The notes under the pieces: model-generated
Seen by the model: the letters and a program-made list of their open reading frames with translations, nothing else
Databases searched by the model: none
What the model was told of the DNA's origin: nothing
Shown: in pieces, positions 6,710-10,601 of the stretch
How positions within the stretch are numbered: position 1 is the first letter of the stretch
How the letters are laid out: each line of letters opens with the position of its first letter
Translations under genes and position numbers: made by a program
Assembly: GCA_022545745.1 (NCBI GenBank)
Contig: JACZQL010000013.1
Span: forward strand, 1 to 10,601
Length of the DNA: 10,601 nt
From: Deltaproteobacteria bacterium
Lineage (GTDB): Bacteria > Desulfobacterota_B > Binatia > UBA9968
Reading direction: 5' to 3'

Positions 6710-6712
6710 GTT

Positions 6713-7228
6713 TCACTTTTCTCGAGCTCCATTGTTTTTGGTGACCCCATTATTTTTTTCCGGCCCCGCGATTTGAGCAGAAATCCTATGGAGTTCAGCG
6801 GCCCTGAGAATCCTCCTACGCCCGTTCCTTTCCAAGACCACGGCATCCCGCCGGATTTCTACCACCTTCTCTTCCCCTATATTTTCGCCCACAGAAACCG
6901 TATAACGACCAAGGGTAGCCACCGATTTGTCCTCACCCACGATAATGGTCTTTACGTCTAGTCCCTTGGTCCCAGGTCGTCCTCCCGTGGCTTCTTCTTC
7001 GGGAGTCAGAAACGGATTGCGCCCCCAGTGAACCGCCTCATCCGTGCGTCTGACCGCTGATAATTTTGGCTGAGTGTCCCCCGCAGCGTCAGGTCCAAGA
7101 AGGGGCGGACTTAGCAGCCCACGAGGCCCCCTTGACTCCTTGGGTTCCTCACCATTACTGAGATAGTAACTCCCCAAAGCCACGAAAGCCACCACCAAGA
7201 TGAAACTATACCACAACTCTCTTTTCAC
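6713..7228 (-). CDS. MshK/PilP/GspC-like periplasmic linker protein
   Basis: The 171-residue protein has a short basic N-terminus, one transmembrane helix at about 7-23, a Pro/Gly-rich linker, a W-G-R-N-P-F-L motif at 68-74 like the RNPF segment of GspC/PilP relatives, and a small beta-rich domain at about 90-142 (V-K-T-I-I-V-G, then V-G-E-N-I, then A-V-V-L-E-R-N-G). Such proteins join the inner-membrane alignment complex to the secretin N0 domain, which fits its place just before the secretin gene. The tail is polar with an N-N-G repeat (159-161 and 165-167). The start is a GTG at 7226-7228 that shares bases with the stop of the preceding gene (GTGA); there is no internal methionine to start from and no good ribosome site, so translation is probably coupled. 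MshK-type proteins diverge quickly, and the call rests largely on position. Confidence 0.7.
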   Translation of the reverse strand: MKRELWYSFILVVAFVALGSYYLSNGEEPKESRGPRGLLSPPLLGPDAAGDTQPKLSAVRRTDEAVHWGRNPFLTPEEEATGGRPGTKGLDVKTIIVGEDKSVATLGRYTVSVGENIGEEKVVEIRRDAVVLERNGRRRILRAAELHRISAQIAGPEKNNGVTKNNGAREK

Positions 7229-7845
7229 TTTACTAAGACCAGCAAGTCTCCGTTCTTGTAATATGCCTGCCAGCCCACCTCTGACACCACGAGAGGAACA
7301 CCTCTTTGCATCTTGAGCGAATCAACCCGCACCCACCGCGGAAGATTTTGCAACGCCTCAAGAAAATAGGCGATCTCTCGATAGTCTCCGGCAAATGACA
7401 GCCTGACGGGGAATGAAGATATAGCTTCGGAATCTTCGGCAGGTTGCGCCTTTTGGGCAGCGGTTGAGGCCGCCACAGCTGAGCCCGGCGCGGACGAACT
7501 GACCTCATCTGTATGCAAAGAAATCTCGGACAAGTTGTACTCGCGGGTAAGATAACTCACCTGTTGAAGTAACGTAGGAAGGTCCTTACCCTCGGGCAAC
7601 ATTCGGAGCAGACGTTCCTGCGCCTCTTGCAGGGATTTTCTCTCCTTCGGCTCAAGGGGAGGAAATCGTCGCCAAATGTCTTGGCCAGCGGCCAGGTCTT
7701 GTTCCACCCGGGCAACCTCTCCCATGAGGCCTCGGATCCGATGGACCTTTATGCCCCAAAAAATGACGGCCCCTACGGTAATCGCTCCCATGGCGAACGC
7801 GAGGAACGACCAAGACAACCTATGGTTCAAACCCTGCCAGGCCAC
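7225..7845 (-). CDS. PilO-like alignment-complex protein (MshJ type)
   Basis: The 206-residue protein has a short cytoplasmic N-terminus, a transmembrane helix at about 12-33, a coiled-coil-like helical stretch at about 36-87, and a C-terminal periplasmic domain. The segment F-A-G-D-Y-R-E-I-A-Y-F-L-E-A-L-Q-N-L-P near residues 150-168 is characteristic of PilO. A low-complexity Ala/Ser stretch at about 117-135 joins the two parts. PilO proteins pair with PilN-like domains in the inner membrane; here the partner is the PilN half of the preceding fusion. The start is a GTG (7843-7845) directly abutting the TAG stop of that gene, with GTGAGG about 9 nt upstream; the next methionine lies inside the membrane helix and would destroy it. 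Confidence 0.82.
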   Translation of the reverse strand: MAWQGLNHRLSWSFLAFAMGAITVGAVIFWGIKVHRIRGLMGEVARVEQDLAAGQDIWRRFPPLEPKERKSLQEAQERLLRMLPEGKDLPTLLQQVSYLTREYNLSEISLHTDEVSSSAPGSAVAASTAAQKAQPAEDSEAISSFPVRLSFAGDYREIAYFLEALQNLPRWVRVDSLKMQRGVPLVVSEVGWQAYYKNGDLLVLVK

Positions 7846-9417
7846 CTACAAAAACCTCACTTGACCGCGGACCTCGAACTGGATCTTTGTCTTTTCAATC
7901 TCCGTTCCCTGCCCTACTGGCGAAACCTCACCCCCAGGCGGCACGGCCAGTTCTGTTTCCCCGGAAACCTGGCCCGTTTCCTTTATGGTCGACATCTTTA
8001 ACGGTAGCAACTCTATCTCTTCCAACCTCAAGGATCCTTTCAAACTTCGATAAAAGTCGCTGAAGGCAAGTTGAGCATCGTAGGCCCCTGAAGAGACAAC
8101 CTCCCCTTTCAGGTTGATCTGCCATTTCCCATTATCCCTACCCATACTCAAGGTTGTGAAGATCAAATCGGGTGGAGCAAGGCGACTCAGGGTCTTAAAG
8201 AGCGTCACCCATGGGGGCGGTGGCTCGTAGATCTGATTGACGCTTAGGGATTCATTGAGAAGCCTCTGGTTTTCATGCAGCGCACGACTCTTTTTTGCCA
8301 GCTCGATGGCAGGGAGCCATTGGGCATAGAGGACCTTCCTCTCAGAGAGAAGATCCCTGTAGTGTCGTTCCGCACGCACCAAATAAAAATGAAAGGCGGC
8401 GAGGATAAGCAAGATCATCATCATTGAAACGGGTTGATAGAGAAAAGACAGATTCACAGTAGGCCAGTTGCGCACCGAGGCGCGTGCGGTTTCGGGAATC
8501 AGATTGATCCCCCTTTTGACATGGGTGGCAGCCACAAGACCAAGGGGGATAATAAATCTGGGGAATTCAGCTTGAAAAAATTGCGCTCGCTCTTTCAACG
8601 GAGTGAGATCCAGTGATGGTCCAGGTCGCACAATCTCCCCTTCGCTATCCATCTCGTTCCTGAGCCGTGCCTTGAGTTCTTCCAATCCCCGCTCTCCTGC
8701 CAGCAGGAAGTTCAACCCACCCCCATCTGCGAAATGCTGCCGATGATACAGCAGGGCGCGATGGGCCTCCTTCATGGCCTCACCCACAAAAGAGTGAATC
8801 CCTCCTTCAGACCCCCCGCTCGAAAATTCCCGATAAAAACTCCAAACACCGTCCATGGCTCCCAGGAGATAACCCTCCTGGCTTCCCAGGAAGAGAAAGA
8901 CACGTAGCCCTGTCTCTCCGCCTTCCACCAATTTGAGGGCCCGAAGTAGGGAGGTAGGAGCCGTGGTAATGAGGGCCGGCTTTAGGTGACAACGATCCAA
9001 TAACTGCCGGGCTTCATCCACTTGTGACCTGGGCGCCATGGCCACCAAAACCCTGAATTGCTTGAGGTCCCCGGACACCACCTCGTCCGTGACCTCCCAG
9101 TCGATGGTCACCTCCTCACCCCCCTCAAAGGACCTCATCTCTCGTTGAACCACCACCGCTAGCTCATTCAAAGGCATGAACGGAAAATCCAGGAGCCTGT
9201 GTACGACTCCCGGACCTGATAGGGAAATGGCCACTGGCCAAGAGCGATAACCCTTACGCGCAACGAGGACTTCCAGTTGCTGTGCCAGGTTTTCGGGATT
9301 GGCGGTGAGGCTCTCCTCCGATTCAAAGTCGTGCAGGCGGAGCACCCCTCCGGCATTGGATCCATGAACCAATCGGAGATGTTCTGCTCCCATCTCGATT
9401 CCGAGAACGCCTGACAT
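7846..9417 (-). CDS. PilM-PilN fusion protein (MshI/GspL type)
   Basis: The 523-residue protein joins two alignment-complex parts. Residues 1 to about 295 form a PilM-like actin-fold cytoplasmic domain starting G-V-L-G-I-E-M-G-A-E-H, where the usual first acidic Asp is Glu. Then comes the PilN-type motif G-I-N-L-I-P-E-T at 303-310, a transmembrane helix at about 329-346, a coiled-coil region to about 390, and a periplasmic PilN-like domain from about 400 on. Separate PilM and PilN are usual in type IVa pili; the fused form is the rule in MshI and GspL. It should recruit the assembly ATPase on the cytoplasmic side and pair with the PilO-like protein outside. The ATG has a strong GGGAGG site 5 nt upstream that straddles the GspF stop codon, and it begins 2 nt after that stop. 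Confidence 0.85.
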   Translation of the reverse strand: MSGVLGIEMGAEHLRLVHGSNAGGVLRLHDFESEESLTANPENLAQQLEVLVARKGYRSWPVAISLSGPGVVHRLLDFPFMPLNELAVVVQREMRSFEGGEEVTIDWEVTDEVVSGDLKQFRVLVAMAPRSQVDEARQLLDRCHLKPALITTAPTSLLRALKLVEGGETGLRVFLFLGSQEGYLLGAMDGVWSFYREFSSGGSEGGIHSFVGEAMKEAHRALLYHRQHFADGGGLNFLLAGERGLEELKARLRNEMDSEGEIVRPGPSLDLTPLKERAQFFQAEFPRFIIPLGLVAATHVKRGINLIPETARASVRNWPTVNLSFLYQPVSMMMILLILAAFHFYLVRAERHYRDLLSERKVLYAQWLPAIELAKKSRALHENQRLLNESLSVNQIYEPPPPWVTLFKTLSRLAPPDLIFTTLSMGRDNGKWQINLKGEVVSSGAYDAQLAFSDFYRSLKGSLRLEEIELLPLKMSTIKETGQVSGETELAVPPGGEVSPVGQGTEIEKTKIQFEVRGQVRFL

Positions 9418-9419
9418 CC

Positions 9420-10601
9420 CTACCTCCCACCAATCCTTCCAAGAACACTGTACAATGGGATGAAGATAGAGAGCGCAACACCCAATACAATCGTGGCCAG
9501 GACAACCACGATCAAGGGCTCCATGATGGCGAAAAGCCTTTTGACCGTGGTAGGAATCTCCCGATCAAAATACTCAGTCACCCTTTCCAGGCTGGTATCA
9601 ATGGTACCGCTACTCTCCCCGACAAACACCATACGGATCACCAACGGCGGAAAGACCCCGGTCTCTTGAAGGGCCCTCCAAAAGGAAACCCCTTGGTTGA
9701 CTTTTTCTCTGGCCTCTCGGACCCCTTGAGCAATAAGGGCATTTCCCACCACCCGTTCGGTAATGGCAAGGGTCTGAGTGATATCGATCCCCGTTCCCAG
9801 CAAGGTTCCGACATGGTGAGCAAACCGGGATAAGCAAACCATTTCTACCAGGTTCCCTATGACGGGAATCCTTAGCTTCATGGCGTCCACCACGAATCGG
9901 CCGGCCTCACTGGATTTGAAGATTCGAAAGAGGATGAACAGGCCCACCAGCCCCAATAGGAGCAAATACCAATAGGCACTCACAAACTCCCCGGTGGAGA
10001 TGAGAACGCGTGTCAGAATGGGGAGAGGAATATTGAGGTTTTGAATCATGGGGAGCATACGGGGGAAGACGAACCCCACTAAGACCCCCATGAGCATGGT
10101 AACGGCTGATAAAACGATCACTGGATAAATGGTTGCCTTTTTAATCTCAGAGGCCAAGGCATCCTGCCATTCAAGAAACTGAATCAAATGATCCAGCACC
10201 TTGTCCAAGCTGCCGCTAGCTTCACCTGCCCTCGTCACACTGGTATAAACTTCGCTAAAGATATGCGGGTGACGTGATTGAGCGGCTGAGAGGCTGGCAC
10301 CACCACGCAGATCCTGCATGATGACTTGAATGGCAGCCTTCATGGCCCGGTTGGTGGTCTGGATTTCAAGATCTTCAAGGGCTTGGAGAATCGGAATCCC
10401 TGCTTTGATGGCAGTCACGAGGTGGGTCGTGAAATTGATCAGCTCCCTCCGATTGACCGGCCGGGTGATATAGATGGGGGTCGAAACCCTATCCGGCTCT
10501 GCATGGACCAAATAGAGATCCATCTCTCGGAGCGTTACGGCAAGCTGTTCCTCGTCGTTGGCGAGCATCACCCCACCCACCTTTTCCCCAACTCGATTCC
10601 T
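9420..10601 (-). CDS. GspF/PilC/MshG-type inner-membrane platform protein, start missing
   Basis: The frame is open to the right edge, giving 393 residues without a start. The GTG at 10578-10580 and the ATG at 10566-10568 are unlikely starts, because the residues before them (N-R-V-G-E-K-V-G-G-V-M-L-A) already match the family N-terminus, where a G-x-x-V-x-G segment precedes A-x-x-E-x-Q-L. About ten residues are probably missing. Two tandem GspF domains follow, at about 53-179 and 255-381, with three predicted membrane helices near 158-178, 210-227 and 359-387. Each repeat has the typical pattern: T-A-I-K-A-G-I-P-I-L-Q-A-L and R-A-G-E-A-S-G-S-L in the first, L-L-G-T-G-I-D-I and V-G-E-S-S-G-T-I-D in the second. 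The protein is the membrane platform on which the assembly ATPase acts to extract and polymerise pilins. It is the first gene of the operon visible here. Confidence 0.9.
   Translation of the reverse strand, partial: RNRVGEKVGGVMLANDEEQLAVTLREMDLYLVHAEPDRVSTPIYITRPVNRRELINFTTHLVTAIKAGIPILQALEDLEIQTTNRAMKAAIQVIMQDLRGGASLSAAQSRHPHIFSEVYTSVTRAGEASGSLDKVLDHLIQFLEWQDALASEIKKATIYPVIVLSAVTMLMGVLVGFVFPRMLPMIQNLNIPLPILTRVLISTGEFVSAYWYLLLLGLVGLFILFRIFKSSEAGRFVVDAMKLRIPVIGNLVEMVCLSRFAHHVGTLLGTGIDITQTLAITERVVGNALIAQGVREAREKVNQGVSFWRALQETGVFPPLVIRMVFVGESSGTIDTSLERVTEYFDREIPTTVKRLFAIMEPLIVVVLATIVLGVALSIFIPLYSVLGRIGGR
9423..9428 (-). promoter_or_regulatory. Ribosome binding site of the PilM-PilN fusion gene
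   Basis: GGGAGG on the minus strand lies 5 nt before the ATG at 9417 and overlaps the last codons of the GspF-like gene. Confidence 0.6.

Noticed and set aside
1..10601. CRISPR arrays, insertion sequences, tRNA or rRNA genes
   Set aside because: I looked for regular repeats with spacers, transposase motifs, terminal inverted repeats and conserved RNA sequences, and saw none.

Overview
The window comes from a Gram-negative (diderm) bacterium of moderate GC content. Every gene I can support lies on the minus strand, so the window is best read from right (10601) to left (1). Its main content is a long, tightly packed operon for an envelope-spanning assembly machine of the type IV pilus / type II secretion superfamily. 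The gene set is closest to the MSHA (mannose-sensitive haemagglutinin) pilus branch. The mix of MSHA-type genes, ExeA-type ATPases and a free-standing GspC-like protein suggests a deltaproteobacterial, Nitrospirota, NC10 or similar lineage rather than a well-studied gammaproteobacterium. That placement is an inference from family resemblance only.

Operon 1 (10601 to 2434), in transcription order: a GspF/PilC/MshG inner-membrane platform protein (its start lies off the right edge); a PilM-PilN fusion protein (MshI/GspL type); a PilO-like protein (MshJ type); a small PilP/GspC-like protein (MshK type); the outer-membrane secretin MshL; an ExeA/MshM-type AAA+ ATPase with a C-terminal transmembrane helix and a SPOR peptidoglycan-binding domain; a GspB/MshN-type membrane protein with five TPR repeats; and a small glutaredoxin. 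Most neighbours overlap by 4 nt or nearly abut, so translational coupling is likely. Together they supply the platform, the alignment complex, the secretin channel and the factors that help seat the secretin in the cell wall. The assembly ATPase (MshE/GspE) and the pilins are not in the window and should lie further right.

A 338-bp gene-free gap (2096-2433) follows. It carries two good minus-strand sigma70-type promoter candidates, two inverted repeats and a pair of direct repeats, so a second transcription unit probably starts here. Operon 2 (2095 to 1 and beyond) encodes a second ExeA-type ATPase, without membrane or SPOR parts; a GspC/PilP-like bitopic protein with a C-terminal HR-type domain; and the start of a proline-rich lipoprotein that runs off the left edge. 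This looks like the beginning of a second secretin-associated module.

The least conventional features are the SPOR-tailed ExeA ATPase, the two differently built ExeA/GspC-like sets side by side, the glutaredoxin at the tail of the pilus operon and the structured control region between the two units.
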